This document shows positions 32,142 through 39,936 of a DNA stretch of 40,351 bases, one piece after another. The notes below the pieces were generated by a model. It ran no database searches and was not told the DNA's origin. It was given only the letters and a program-made list of their open reading frames with translations. The number at the start of each line of letters is the position of its first letter. The first letter of the stretch is position 1. A program made the position numbers and the translations under genes. The stretch spans positions 1 to 40,351 of the forward strand of contig JAUVYN010000025.1 in the NCBI GenBank assembly GCA_030603065.1, in the 5' to 3' direction. The DNA is from Pseudomonas sp. Lineage in GTDB: Bacteria; Pseudomonadota; Gammaproteobacteria; Pseudomonadales; Pseudomonadaceae.

Positions 32142-33034
32142 AGCTGCCACGCCTCATTCCCGGTCGATTCTGGGTAATCAGCATCCCCTACCTGTGGCTG
32201 TTCCTGTTCTTCCTGGCGCCCTTCGCGCTGGTGCTGAAGATAAGTCTGTCCCAGGCGGCGGTGGCGATTCCTCCCTACGAGCCGGTGTTGCAGTACGTCG
32301 AACAGACGCTGAACATCGTACTCAATTTCGGCAATTACATCTTTCTGAGTCAGGACCCGCTGTATTACTCGGCCTACCTCGGTTCGATCCGTATTGCACT
32401 GATCTCGACGCTGATCTGCCTGTTTCTCGGCTACCCAATGGCCTACGCGATCGCCCGAGCTCCCCGCGAGCGGCAGCTGGTCTTCCTGTTGCTGATCATG
32501 ATGCCCACCTGGACCGCGATTCTGATCCGCGTGTACGCCTGGATGGGCATTCTGAGCACCAATGGTCTGCTCAACTCGGCACTGATGTCGCTGGGCATCA
32601 TCAGCACGCCCATGCAGATCCTCAATACCAATACCGCGGTCTACATCGGCATCGTCTATGCCTACCTGCCGTTCATGGTACTGCCGCTGTTCGCCAATCT
32701 GGTCAAGCACGACCACACCCTGCTGGAGGCGGCGATGGACCTGGGCGCCGGTCGCATCAAGGCGTTCTGGACCATTACCGTACCGCTGTCGAAGAGTGGC
32801 ATTGTCGCTGGCTCGATGCTGGTGTTCATCCCAGTCGTCGGCGAGTTCGTGATTCCAGAGCTGCTCGGCGGCCCGGAAACCCTGATGATCGGCAAGGTGC
32901 TCTGGCAGGAGTTCTTCAACAACCGTGACTGGCCGGTCGCCTCGGCGCTGGCGATCGTGATGCTGGGCATTCTGCTGATTCCGATCATTCTGTTCCATTA
33001 CAACCAGTCCAAGGCGATGGAGAAGAACGCATGA
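32138..33034 (+). CDS. spuG: Polyamine ABC transporter permease, PotH/PotB type
   Basis: A 298-residue inner-membrane permease with six predicted helices, beginning with IPYLWLFLFFLAPFALVLKISL (about 15-36). The EAA loop that contacts the ATPase is EAAMDLGAGRIKAFWTITVP (about 202-221). FIPVVGEFVIPELLGG is typical of the PotB/PotH branch. Start and stop overlap spuF and spuH by 4 bp each (ATGA), so the three transporter genes are translationally coupled. Confidence 0.96.
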   Translation: MKLPRLIPGRFWVISIPYLWLFLFFLAPFALVLKISLSQAAVAIPPYEPVLQYVEQTLNIVLNFGNYIFLSQDPLYYSAYLGSIRIALISTLICLFLGYPMAYAIARAPRERQLVFLLLIMMPTWTAILIRVYAWMGILSTNGLLNSALMSLGIISTPMQILNTNTAVYIGIVYAYLPFMVLPLFANLVKHDHTLLEAAMDLGAGRIKAFWTITVPLSKSGIVAGSMLVFIPVVGEFVIPELLGGPETLMIGKVLWQEFFNNRDWPVASALAIVMLGILLIPIILFHYNQSKAMEKNA

Positions 33035-33897
33035 AAAGCCGTTTCAGCTTCTCCGGGGTCATGCTCTGGGTCGGCCTGGCCTTCATCTACCTGCCGATGG
33101 TCATTCTGGTGATCTATTCGTTCAACGCCTCGCGCCTGGTCACCGTCTGGGGTGGCTGGTCGACCCGCTGGTACGCCGGCCTGTTGAGCAATACCCAGCT
33201 GATGAGCGCAGTGGAGCGCAGCCTGCAGATTGCCTTCTTCACCGCCACCGCGGCGGTGGCGCTGGGCACCCTGGCTGCCTTCGTGATGACCCGCATCAAG
33301 CGGTTTCGGGGCCGCACACTGTTTTCCGGACTGGTTACTGCGCCACTGGTGATGCCCGAGGTGATCACGGGGCTGTCGCTGTTGCTGCTGTTCGTGGCCA
33401 TGGCGCAGGCCATCGGCTGGCCCGCAGAGCGCGGCATGATGACCATCTGGATTGCACATACCACCTTTGCCACCGCCTACGTCGCCATCGTTGTCAGCGG
33501 CCGCCTGGGCGAGCTCGACCAATCCATCGAAGAAGCAGCGATGGACCTGGGCGCGCGCCCCTGGAAAACCTTTCTGCTGATCACCGTGCCGATGATAGCG
33601 CCGTCCATTCTGGCAGGCTGGCTGCTGGCCTTTACCCTTTCGCTGGACGATCTGGTACTGGCCAGTTTCGTGTCCGGGCCGGGCGCGACCACCCTGCCGA
33701 TGGAAGTATTCTCAGCCGTACGCCTGGGTGTCCGTCCGGAGATCAACGCGATCGCCAGTCTGATCCTGCTGGCCGTATCGATCTTTACCCTGCTCGCCTG
33801 GTTCATCGTGCGCAGCGCAGACAAGCGGTCCCGGCAGCAACCTGCCGAAGACGACAAACCCAGTTGGCGGGCGGTCATCGATAGCCGCAAGGGCTGA
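33031..33897 (+). CDS. spuH: Polyamine ABC transporter permease, PotI/PotC type
   Basis: A 288-residue second permease with six predicted helices (first at about 10-30, VMLWVGLAFIYLPMVILVIYS). The EAA loop is EAAMDLGARPWKTFLLITVP (about 169-188). SLDDLVLASFVSGPGATTLP is characteristic of the PotC/PotI branch. Its tail is hydrophilic (KRSRQQPAEDDKPSW). It is the last gene of the spu operon, and a strong terminator starts 4 nt after the stop codon. Confidence 0.96.
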   Translation: MKSRFSFSGVMLWVGLAFIYLPMVILVIYSFNASRLVTVWGGWSTRWYAGLLSNTQLMSAVERSLQIAFFTATAAVALGTLAAFVMTRIKRFRGRTLFSGLVTAPLVMPEVITGLSLLLLFVAMAQAIGWPAERGMMTIWIAHTTFATAYVAIVVSGRLGELDQSIEEAAMDLGARPWKTFLLITVPMIAPSILAGWLLAFTLSLDDLVLASFVSGPGATTLPMEVFSAVRLGVRPEINAIASLILLAVSIFTLLAWFIVRSADKRSRQQPAEDDKPSWRAVIDSRKG

Positions 33898-33901
33898 TGC
33901 G

Positions 33902-33930
33902 TCAGGGCGCCAATGGCGCCCTGATTTTTT
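33902..33930 (+). terminator. Rho-independent terminator of the spu operon
   Basis: TCAGGGCGCC (33902-33911), loop AAT, GGCGCCCTGA (33915-33924) form a perfect 10-bp stem followed by six T residues (33925-33930). It is the strongest terminator in the window. Confidence 0.92.
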
Positions 33931-34026
33931 CCAGGAGCAGCTCGAATCATCCCTATCTTTCGTTGACCTTTGGCACGGCATTCCTCTGCGGGCACCCTGA
34001 GGCCCTGTCCGCTGACTCCATAACGG

Positions 34027-34062
34027 TGCAGAGCTGTACAGCTGAGCAGATATCGGTAGAAT
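34027..34062 (+). promoter_or_regulatory. Candidate promoter and upstream operator of the TetR gene
   Basis: TAGAAT at 34057-34062 is a good -10 that would place +1 at about 34069, the A of the ATG. The -35 position is covered by a perfect 12-bp palindrome, AGCTGTACAGCT (34032-34043). Outer arms TGC (34027-34029) and GCA (34046-34048) extend it to a 22-bp imperfect dyad. The -35 match to consensus is poor, which would fit a regulated promoter. Confidence 0.5.
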
Positions 34063-34066
34063 GCGC

Positions 34067-34082
34067 GAATGAACGATCATTC
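34067..34082. promoter_or_regulatory. Inverted repeat over the TetR start codon
   Basis: GAATGA (34067-34072), spacer ACGA, TCATTC (34077-34082): perfect 6-bp arms covering the predicted transcription start and the ATG at 34069. TetR-family regulators commonly bind such short dyads next to their own promoter, so autorepression is plausible. Confidence 0.45.
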
Positions 34083-34674
34083 GACCAATTTCAAAACACC
34101 CCGCCCGCGCGTGAAGGACAAGCGAGGCGCGATTCTTCGCGCTTCACTGAAGGTCTTTGCGGAGGGCGGCGTCAATGGCGTGCCGATGCCGGTAGTCGCG
34201 GAGGCGGCCGGCGTGGGAACCGGCACCATTTATCGTTATTTCGAGAGCAAGGACGTGCTGGTCAACGAGCTGTTCCGCGAGGAAAAGCTCGCTTTGAGCA
34301 AGCATCTCTACAGCGATCTGGATCGCTGTACGCCCCCCAGGGAGCAATTCTCGATCGTCTGGCAACGCCTGATCGATTTTGCCCGGGAACAGCCGGACTC
34401 CTTCCGTTTCATAGAGCTGCAGGACCATCGACCGTATCTGGACGACGCCAGCAGAGCACTGGAACGCAAGATCCTGGCGCCCAGCCTCGCCCACTACCGA
34501 TCGATGCAGAAAAAAGGCATCTACCGTCGCGATATTCGACCGGAAGTTCTCATGGCTCTGGTCTGGGGGGCCTATGTCAACCTGATCAAGGCCGAGCGCG
34601 ACGGTTACCTCACGCTCACCCAGGGCGACATACACGCCGCCCGCGATGCCAGCTGGAACCTCTGTACTGCCTGA
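34069..34674 (+). CDS. TetR/AcrR-family transcriptional regulator
   Basis: A 201-residue repressor-type protein. The N-terminal helix-turn-helix domain (about 18-64) has AILRASLKVFAEGGVNGVPM, VAEAAGVGTGTIYRYFESKDVLVNELF, the classic TetR signature. The C-terminal ligand domain (about 80-200) is not assignable to a known effector. ATG 34069 is the first start after an in-frame TAG at 34057 and has no Shine-Dalgarno. Together with a -10 only 7 nt upstream, this suggests a leaderless mRNA; a GTG at codon 15 is the only other early option. It lies after the spu terminator and before the aminotransferase gene. It could control either, or only itself. AguR of P. aeruginosa is also TetR-type, but I cannot equate the two. 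Confidence 0.9.
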   Translation: MNDHSTNFKTPRPRVKDKRGAILRASLKVFAEGGVNGVPMPVVAEAAGVGTGTIYRYFESKDVLVNELFREEKLALSKHLYSDLDRCTPPREQFSIVWQRLIDFAREQPDSFRFIELQDHRPYLDDASRALERKILAPSLAHYRSMQKKGIYRRDIRPEVLMALVWGAYVNLIKAERDGYLTLTQGDIHAARDASWNLCTA

Positions 34675-34696
34675 TTAATTCCAGCGGACTGTCCAC

Positions 34697-34763
34697 ATGA
34701 ACCCAAAAAAATCATTGCCGCGGCGATCATCGCCAGCGGAGCGCTATTCCATGCGCTGACGGT
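34697..34763 (+). pseudogene. Possible signal-peptide remnant broken at an A7 run
   Basis: ATG at 34697 is followed by AACCC and seven A residues (34705-34711). Read with one extra A, the frame would give MNPKK then IIAAAIIASGALFHALT, a typical signal peptide. As written, it gives a different frame that soon stops. The frame with the hydrophobic stretch has no start codon of its own. What followed it is lost. A sequencing error in the A run could mimic this, but the downstream part is not a recognisable gene either way. Confidence 0.35.
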
Positions 34764-34775
34764 TCGGTACAGGTA

Positions 34776-34962
34776 TACGACAAGCTCGGTGGTGCCCATA
34801 TGCGAGAGATCCGCTATGCCGGCAAGGTCTCGGCTGCGATGATCTGGGGCAGGCAGCCGATCATGGACTACTTCCGCAAGGTGGACGACAACGTCATTAT
34901 CGGCCTCGGCGATATCAAGGGCAAAACCGACGGATTTCCTCTTTCATCTGACCCGGGACTGA
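34776..34962 (+). pseudogene. Decayed fragment of a DUF4334 (GXWXG) family gene
   Basis: From about 34776 to 34930 one frame encodes YDKLGGAHMREIRYAGK, VSAAMIWGRQPIMDY and FRKVDDNVIIGLGDIKGK. From memory this matches the C-terminal half of DUF4334 proteins (GKVSA-MIYD-PI-D-FRKVDD). The expected C-terminus, DFLFHLTRD, then appears in the +1 frame (34933-34959), followed at once by TGA (34960-34962). So there is a frameshift near 34925-34933, and the N-terminal half with the GXWXG motif is gone. The first frame stays open into the next gene, which makes a false 462-residue fusion from 34800. Confidence 0.65.
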
Positions 34963-35063
34963 TCGCGGCGGCAAATGGGGTTAGGATAGTCAGTTCGAAC
35001 GCTAGACTGATGACGTTGGCCGCTTGGCCGACACTGCCTGACCCCAGATTGGAGAACGCACCC

Positions 35064-36188
35064 GTGACCCGCCAGGTATCCTCCGTCGATCCAGACGGCC
35101 TGCTCGAATATTCAGTGGTTTTCACCGACCGCTCACTCAACCACATGTCGCAGCGCTTCCAGCAGGTGATGCGCGATGTGTCCAGCACACTCAAGCAGGT
35201 ATATAACGCCGCGGGTGTCGCGGTGGTTCCGGGTGGCGGTACCTACGGAATGGAGGCGGTAGCCCGACAGTTCGCCCAGGGCCGCCGCTGCCTGGTAGTG
35301 CGCAACGGCTGGTTCAGCTATCGCTGGAGTCAGATCTTCGAGATGGGCCGTTTGCCCGGGGAAGAGATCGTGCTTAAAGCGCGGCCGGTAGCTGAGGGCG
35401 ATCAGGCCCCCTTCGCGCCGCCATCGATCGATGAAGTGGTCGCGCAGATTCGCGAGCGCCGGCCGGAAATGGTCTTCGCTCCCCACGTGGAGACCTCCTC
35501 GGGCATCCTGCTGCCGGATGACTATATCAAAGCGATTGCTGCCGCGACCCACGAGGTCGGTGGGCTTTTCGTGCTCGACTGCATTGCCTCCGGCACGCTA
35601 TGGGTCGACATGCGCGCATGCGGTGTGGACCTGTTGATCAGCGCCCCCCAAAAGGGCTGGAGCGCCTCGCCCTGCAGTGCACTGGTGATGTTCAGCGATA
35701 CGGCACTGGAGCGTATCGAGGAAACTACCAGCAACAGCTTCGCCTGCGATCTCAAGAAGTGGCTGCAGATCATGCGGGCCTATGAGAACGGCGGTCACGC
35801 CTATCATGCCACCATGCCCACCGATGCCCTGCTGAGCTTTCGCGACACCATGCTGGAAACCCGCGATTACGGCTTCGACAAGGTGCGCGAAGAGCAGATT
35901 GAACTGGGCCGCGCCGTGCGTGCGCTGCTTGCCGAGAAAGGTTTCGTCAGCGTCGCAGCCAAGGGTTTCGAAGCGCCGGGGGTGGTCGTCAGCTACACCA
36001 GTGATGACAGCATTCAGAATGGCAAGGCGTTCATCGCCCAGGGCCTGCAGACTGCCGCGGGGGTGCCGCTGATGTGCGACGAACCTGCCAGCTTCAAGAC
36101 CTTTCGAATCGGCCTGTTCGGACTCGACAAGCTGCACAATGTGGAACGCAGCGTCGCCAATCTGCGTCGCGCCCTGGAGTCGCTTTGA
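35064..36188 (+). CDS. Class V PLP-dependent aminotransferase
   Basis: A 374-residue fold type I enzyme of the alanine-glyoxylate/serine-pyruvate aminotransferase group. The PLP lysine is K197 in ISAPQKGWSASP and D172 lies in FVLDCIASGTLWVDM. GGGTYGMEAVARQF (about 57-70) forms the phosphate-binding turn. The C-terminal domain has GFEAPGVVVSYTSDD and FRIGLFGLDKL. I chose the GTG at 35064 because GGAG lies 9 nt upstream and the protein then begins as its relatives do (SSVDPDGLLEYSVVFTDRSLNHMS). The open frame before it is the DUF4334 debris. The substrate is unknown. The TetR gene 390 bp upstream in the same direction may control it. Confidence 0.88.
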   Translation: MTRQVSSVDPDGLLEYSVVFTDRSLNHMSQRFQQVMRDVSSTLKQVYNAAGVAVVPGGGTYGMEAVARQFAQGRRCLVVRNGWFSYRWSQIFEMGRLPGEEIVLKARPVAEGDQAPFAPPSIDEVVAQIRERRPEMVFAPHVETSSGILLPDDYIKAIAAATHEVGGLFVLDCIASGTLWVDMRACGVDLLISAPQKGWSASPCSALVMFSDTALERIEETTSNSFACDLKKWLQIMRAYENGGHAYHATMPTDALLSFRDTMLETRDYGFDKVREEQIELGRAVRALLAEKGFVSVAAKGFEAPGVVVSYTSDDSIQNGKAFIAQGLQTAAGVPLMCDEPASFKTFRIGLFGLDKLHNVERSVANLRRALESL

Positions 36189-36192
36189 CGCG

Positions 36193-36219
36193 AAAAAAAG
36201 GGCACCCCCTCGGGTGCCC
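36193..36219 (-). terminator. Rho-independent terminator for the DUF1329 gene
   Basis: On the minus strand GGGCACCC (36219-36212), a 4-nt loop and GGGTGCCC (36207-36200) form an 8-bp stem followed by seven T residues (36199-36193). It lies about 95 bp after the DUF1329 stop and 5 bp from the convergent aminotransferase stop. The plus strand has no T tract. Confidence 0.85.
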
Positions 36220-36313
36220 GCGAATCGTACATGGTCGCTGCATGCGAGAGCGGCCATGCGAACTGCCGGAGTGCAAGCGCCCGGGCGCAGCGCCCCGGAC
36301 ATGATGCACGGAC

Positions 36314-37675
36314 TCAGCGCACGCCAGCCGCGCGCAAGGCGGACGGGGTGAACTGATTGTAGGTCGGAGTGAAGTCGAAGTTCGGCGCGGCCGACTCCTC
36401 GGTATACAGCCCAAGCGCGATGTAACGACCTGCCAGCAGATCGTACAGCGTTTCGATGGCGTAGCCCGGCAGCCCGACATGGTAGTTGTGGGCGATATGG
36501 CCTTCGCCCACGCGCCACAGCGTACCGCGACCGTCATAGTGGTCGGCCAGGGTGATCATCCAGGAGTCTTCATCCACGAAGAAATTGCGCTGCGCATAAA
36601 TGTGCCGCTGCCCCTGCTTCACGTTGCCCTGCACTTCCCAAACCCGATGCAGCTCGAAGCGGGTGTGCTCCGGATTGATATGTCCGGCCTGCAGCACATC
36701 TGCGTAGCGCAGGCCCCGCTCGGTCATCTTGTACGCGTTGTAGGGAATGAAGATCTCCCGCTTGCCCACCAGTTGCCAGTCGTAACGGTCTGGTGCCCCG
36801 TTGAACATGGAGAAATTGTCGGACGTACGCATGCCATCAGAAGCGGTACCCGGACCGTCATAGGCTACCTGGGGTGCACGGCGAACGCGACGCTGGCCGG
36901 CGTTGTAAACCCAGGCCATGCGTGGCTCCTGCAACTGATCCAGCGAGTCATGGACCAGCAACACGTTGCCAGCCAGGCGGGCCGGAGCGTTAACTCGCTG
37001 CTTGAAGAACAGCAGAGTATTGGGCATCGCCATGTGATCGACATCAGGCATCTGCGCCGGATAGCCGACCTCCTCCTCGAAGCGGATCAGGGTGTAGGAG
37101 CCGTTGACCTGAGGCATGGCCTGCATGTAGCGCCGGTGTACGTTGAGCCGATGGCGTGTCAGGTGGTTCCAGACCACCTCCGCACCGGTCTGCGGGATCG
37201 GAAAGGCAATGGTGCCATGTGGGAAATTGGTTATGCCATCGCCGTTGTTCACCAGCTGAGCCATGCCGGCCATTTCGCGAACCTTGTCGTAAATCTCCTG
37301 CTTGTATCCCACGCTGCGACGGGTTTCGTAGATCGGCATGCGGAAGGTTTCCGGGTACCGCTCGAACATCGCAATCTGGCCGGGGGTGAGGTTGTCGGCG
37401 TAGTCACGATAGTTTTGCGCGGTAATGACGAACTGCGGCCGTTCGCCGGCGAAGGGGTTTTCAGCGAAGCCATCGCCCAGCAGCCGCCCGGCGTCCGCGC
37501 GCAGGCCACCAGTCCATTCGGGAATGGTACCAGCGGCGTTACCGGCACGCTCGGCACCGATGGGAGTCAGGTCCTGCCCCAGACGACTGAAGTCCGGTTG
37601 CGCCATAAGGCTCGTAGCTACCAGGCTGATAGCCAGGCCCCCGACGCCAAGAAGAGCTTTTTTTGTACTTGTCAT
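36314..37675 (-). CDS. DUF1329 exported protein (LolA/LolB-like family)
   Basis: A 453-residue protein with a signal peptide (TSTKKALLGVGGLAISLVATSLMAQ, cleavage near residue 25). It continues PDFSRLGQDLTPIGAERAGNAAGTIPEWTGG, the typical DUF1329 start, and contains DGMRTSDNFSMFNGAPDRYDWQLVGKREIFIPYNAYKM-type stretches and YAQRNFFVDEDSWMITLADHYDGRGTLWRV of the family. Relatives are periplasmic or outer-membrane associated and often sit beside DUF1302 and RND-exporter genes. None is adjacent here, so the gene stands alone. The ATG at 37675 has GGAG 8 nt upstream; the long upstream open frame is spurious. The function is unknown. Confidence 0.9.
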   Translation of the reverse strand: MTSTKKALLGVGGLAISLVATSLMAQPDFSRLGQDLTPIGAERAGNAAGTIPEWTGGLRADAGRLLGDGFAENPFAGERPQFVITAQNYRDYADNLTPGQIAMFERYPETFRMPIYETRRSVGYKQEIYDKVREMAGMAQLVNNGDGITNFPHGTIAFPIPQTGAEVVWNHLTRHRLNVHRRYMQAMPQVNGSYTLIRFEEEVGYPAQMPDVDHMAMPNTLLFFKQRVNAPARLAGNVLLVHDSLDQLQEPRMAWVYNAGQRRVRRAPQVAYDGPGTASDGMRTSDNFSMFNGAPDRYDWQLVGKREIFIPYNAYKMTERGLRYADVLQAGHINPEHTRFELHRVWEVQGNVKQGQRHIYAQRNFFVDEDSWMITLADHYDGRGTLWRVGEGHIAHNYHVGLPGYAIETLYDLLAGRYIALGLYTEESAAPNFDFTPTYNQFTPSALRAAGVR

Positions 37676-38004
37676 GGTCTTTTCTCCGATGATCGAAAGC
37701 TGACGCCAACAATCAATGCCGGGCGGTAAAGGTCGCTGAAATGCATATTCAGGCTGACCGAGTCCGTTGGCATGGCTGGCGACTCGATCCGATGCTGCTG
37801 GATTTGGCTCCCCGGGTAAACGCCGGGATTGTAACCATTGACATCCTGGGGCCCATGCCGGGGGCCCTGGCAACAAATTGACACCAAGTGTGCAATGCCG
37901 GCAGGACCACCGGCGCGTGGACGAAGCAAAGACAGGGGAGCAAGAGGCGCAGGCTCGCCCCGGAAGACTACCGAGCGAGCCGGCCATGCTGAGCGGGGGT
38001 CGAG
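37676..38004. other. Intergenic region with DUF1329 promoter area and a GC dyad
   Basis: This 329-bp stretch has no convincing gene. It separates two minus-strand genes. A possible -10 for DUF1329, TACAAT on the minus strand (37833-37828) preceded by TGGT, lies about 150 bp upstream of the start, without a good -35. GGGCCC at 37849-37854 and again at 37862-37867 can pair to form a hairpin in the leader. I see no repeat unit or small RNA that I can support. Confidence 0.35.
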
Positions 38005-38748
38005 CTAGGACTGCTCTGAGGCCTTGCTATCAGCCGGTTGCGCGACGATCTCTTCCATCTTGAGGCCGGTAAGACCGTGGATGGTGCGCCATAGATAGAA
38101 CAGTATGGCCATCATCATGACCATTGTGGGTATCGCGATCATCGGGTAACTGACCAGCGTCATGCGGCCCAGCTCCTCATTGAATGCAGCAGTACCGGCC
38201 GGGCTGACCACGATCCACTTGGCCAGGATGTAGTTCATCACCGAGGAAAAGAAAAAGGTACTGGCAAGAAAATAGGTGGCTCGCAAAAGACGCAAGTCGA
38301 AGATCTCCACTGCGCCCCGCTCCTCGAGACGCTGGGTGATACGCTGGACGTTCAGCACGCGGTCGTTGTACAGAAGGGTTCGAATCAACGGATAGCGGGT
38401 CCGTGTGGAGACCAGCACCGCGAGGCCGATCAGACCCGGTACACCGGCTTCCTTGACCGCCAGCCACTGCGGATCGAGCTCCAGCAGACCTATGCCCCCC
38501 GTGAGGAAGACACTGACCACGCCGAGGATCGCGATGAAGTTGTACTTGCGATAGCGAATCAGCTCGAACAGACCCCAGGTCACCGGAAACGCCAGGGCGA
38601 CGATCAGCGCCAGGCTGGCACCCAGGTCCTGGTCGCCGCTGAATTTCATCAGGATGATGGATGGCAGCAGTATGCTTACCAGCAGGTCGACCATCGGCCG
38701 GGGCTTGTGCTGGGGGATGTCTTGGCGAGTTTTGTCGGTCATGGTCAT
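38005..38748 (-). CDS. VC0807-family inner-membrane protein
   Basis: A 247-residue membrane protein with about six predicted helices, including VDLLVSILLPSIILMKF (about 20-36), ASLALIVALAFPVTWGLFELI, FIAILGVVSVFLTGGIGLLEL, FLASTFFFSSVMNYILAKWIV and MIAIPTMVMMMAILFYLWRTI near the C-terminus. From memory it fits the VC0807 family, which has no known function. Two in-frame ATGs (38748 and 38742) are both possible starts and neither has a clear ribosome site. It lies 84 bp after the antiporter gene in the same direction, so the two may be co-transcribed. Confidence 0.8.
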   Translation of the reverse strand: MTMTDKTRQDIPQHKPRPMVDLLVSILLPSIILMKFSGDQDLGASLALIVALAFPVTWGLFELIRYRKYNFIAILGVVSVFLTGGIGLLELDPQWLAVKEAGVPGLIGLAVLVSTRTRYPLIRTLLYNDRVLNVQRITQRLEERGAVEIFDLRLLRATYFLASTFFFSSVMNYILAKWIVVSPAGTAAFNEELGRMTLVSYPMIAIPTMVMMMAILFYLWRTIHGLTGLKMEEIVAQPADSKASEQS

Positions 38749-38832
38749 GGGCAACGGTAAAAATGAACCGCCATGATACACGCGCCGGCCCACCTGCCGC
38801 AGCCGACGCGGGTAAATGTGATGCCGGATGCT

Positions 38833-39807
38833 TCAGCGCCCGATGATGGTCGATACGAGATAACCGGTGTAGCCCAGATAAACCAGCAGAAGGATCGAAC
38901 CTTCCACGCGATTGACGCAGCCCTGGCGGCCACGAAAACCGATACACATCACAAAGAGCGCGAAGGTAAGCGCGGCCATCACCACCCAGTCCCGTGACAG
39001 CATCGCGGGATCCACGCTCAGGGGGGCGATCCCTGCTGCTATACCCACTACCGCCAGGGTGTTGAACAGGCCTGACCCGATAACGTTACCCAGTGCCAGG
39101 TCATGCTCGTTCTTGCGCACCGCAGCAAGTGCGGAGGCGAGTTCCGGCAGCGAGGTACCCACAGCCACCACGGTCAGGCCGATGATCATGTCGCTGACAC
39201 CGAGGCTCTGAGCGATATCTACCGCACCCCAAACCAGCACCCGCGAGCTGACGATCAACAGTACCAGGCCCAGCACCAGCCAGAAGATAGCCTGTTTGAG
39301 CGGCATCGGGTGGGATTTGAGTTCCTGGTCCAGCTCCGTGCCGAGGGCATCATTGCGACCGGTCATGCCTTCGTAGATGGACCAGCCCATCAGCAGGAAA
39401 AACGCACCCAGCAGGACCCAGGCATCCAGTCGACTCAATTGCCCGTTAAGCAGCTGATAGCCCGCCAGCGCGGTCACTCCCAGCAGAATCGGCAGTTCCT
39501 TGCGCACGACCTGGGAATGCACAGTGATCGGACTGATCACGGCGACCAGGCCAATGATGAGCGCGATGTTGGTGATGTTCGAGCCGTAGGCATTACCCAA
39601 CGCCAGCCCCGGATTACCCTGCGATGCGGCCAGTGCCGACACCACCATCTCCGGTGCGGAGGTACCGAAGCCGATGATCAGCATACCGATCAGCAGCGGC
39701 GGCATGCCCGCGTGGGTGGCAGTGGCCGAGGCGCCATCGACGAACTTGTCGGCACTCCAGACCAGCAGGGCAAGACCAGCGACTACGGCGAGCAGGGGTA
39801 GCAACAT
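38833..39807 (-). CDS. Calcium/sodium antiporter (CaCA superfamily, YrbG type)
   Basis: A 324-residue inner-membrane exchanger with the internal duplication typical of Na+/Ca2+ exchangers. The alpha-1 repeat has GFGTSAPEM (46-54) and GNAYGSNITN (71-80). The alpha-2 repeat has VGTSLPELASAL (216-227) and GNVIGSGLFNT (240-250), with the ion-binding Glu residues E53 and E222 in place. About ten hydrophobic helices are present. A hydrophilic loop at about 148-168 separates the halves. The ion actually carried cannot be fixed from sequence. Its ATG is 129 bp from the end of the upstream ligase gene. Confidence 0.92.
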   Translation of the reverse strand: MLLPLLAVVAGLALLVWSADKFVDGASATATHAGMPPLLIGMLIIGFGTSAPEMVVSALAASQGNPGLALGNAYGSNITNIALIIGLVAVISPITVHSQVVRKELPILLGVTALAGYQLLNGQLSRLDAWVLLGAFFLLMGWSIYEGMTGRNDALGTELDQELKSHPMPLKQAIFWLVLGLVLLIVSSRVLVWGAVDIAQSLGVSDMIIGLTVVAVGTSLPELASALAAVRKNEHDLALGNVIGSGLFNTLAVVGIAAGIAPLSVDPAMLSRDWVVMAALTFALFVMCIGFRGRQGCVNRVEGSILLLVYLGYTGYLVSTIIGR

Positions 39808-39936
39808 GAAACTGATACCTAGGGCGATTGTTCCGGGGCGCTCATTATCTGCAAAGCGCGATGGCTTTGATAGCCCGACACGCCGCTCGTTCAGTCTCCG
39901 CTCCGCGCCTGCGCCAGCAGGCCAGCGCAGATCCCC

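Noticed and set aside
36314-37987. Long form of the DUF1329 protein starting near 37987
   Set aside because: The extra N-terminal residues have no family match and would place a signal peptide in the middle of the protein. The ATG at 37675 has a proper ribosome site.
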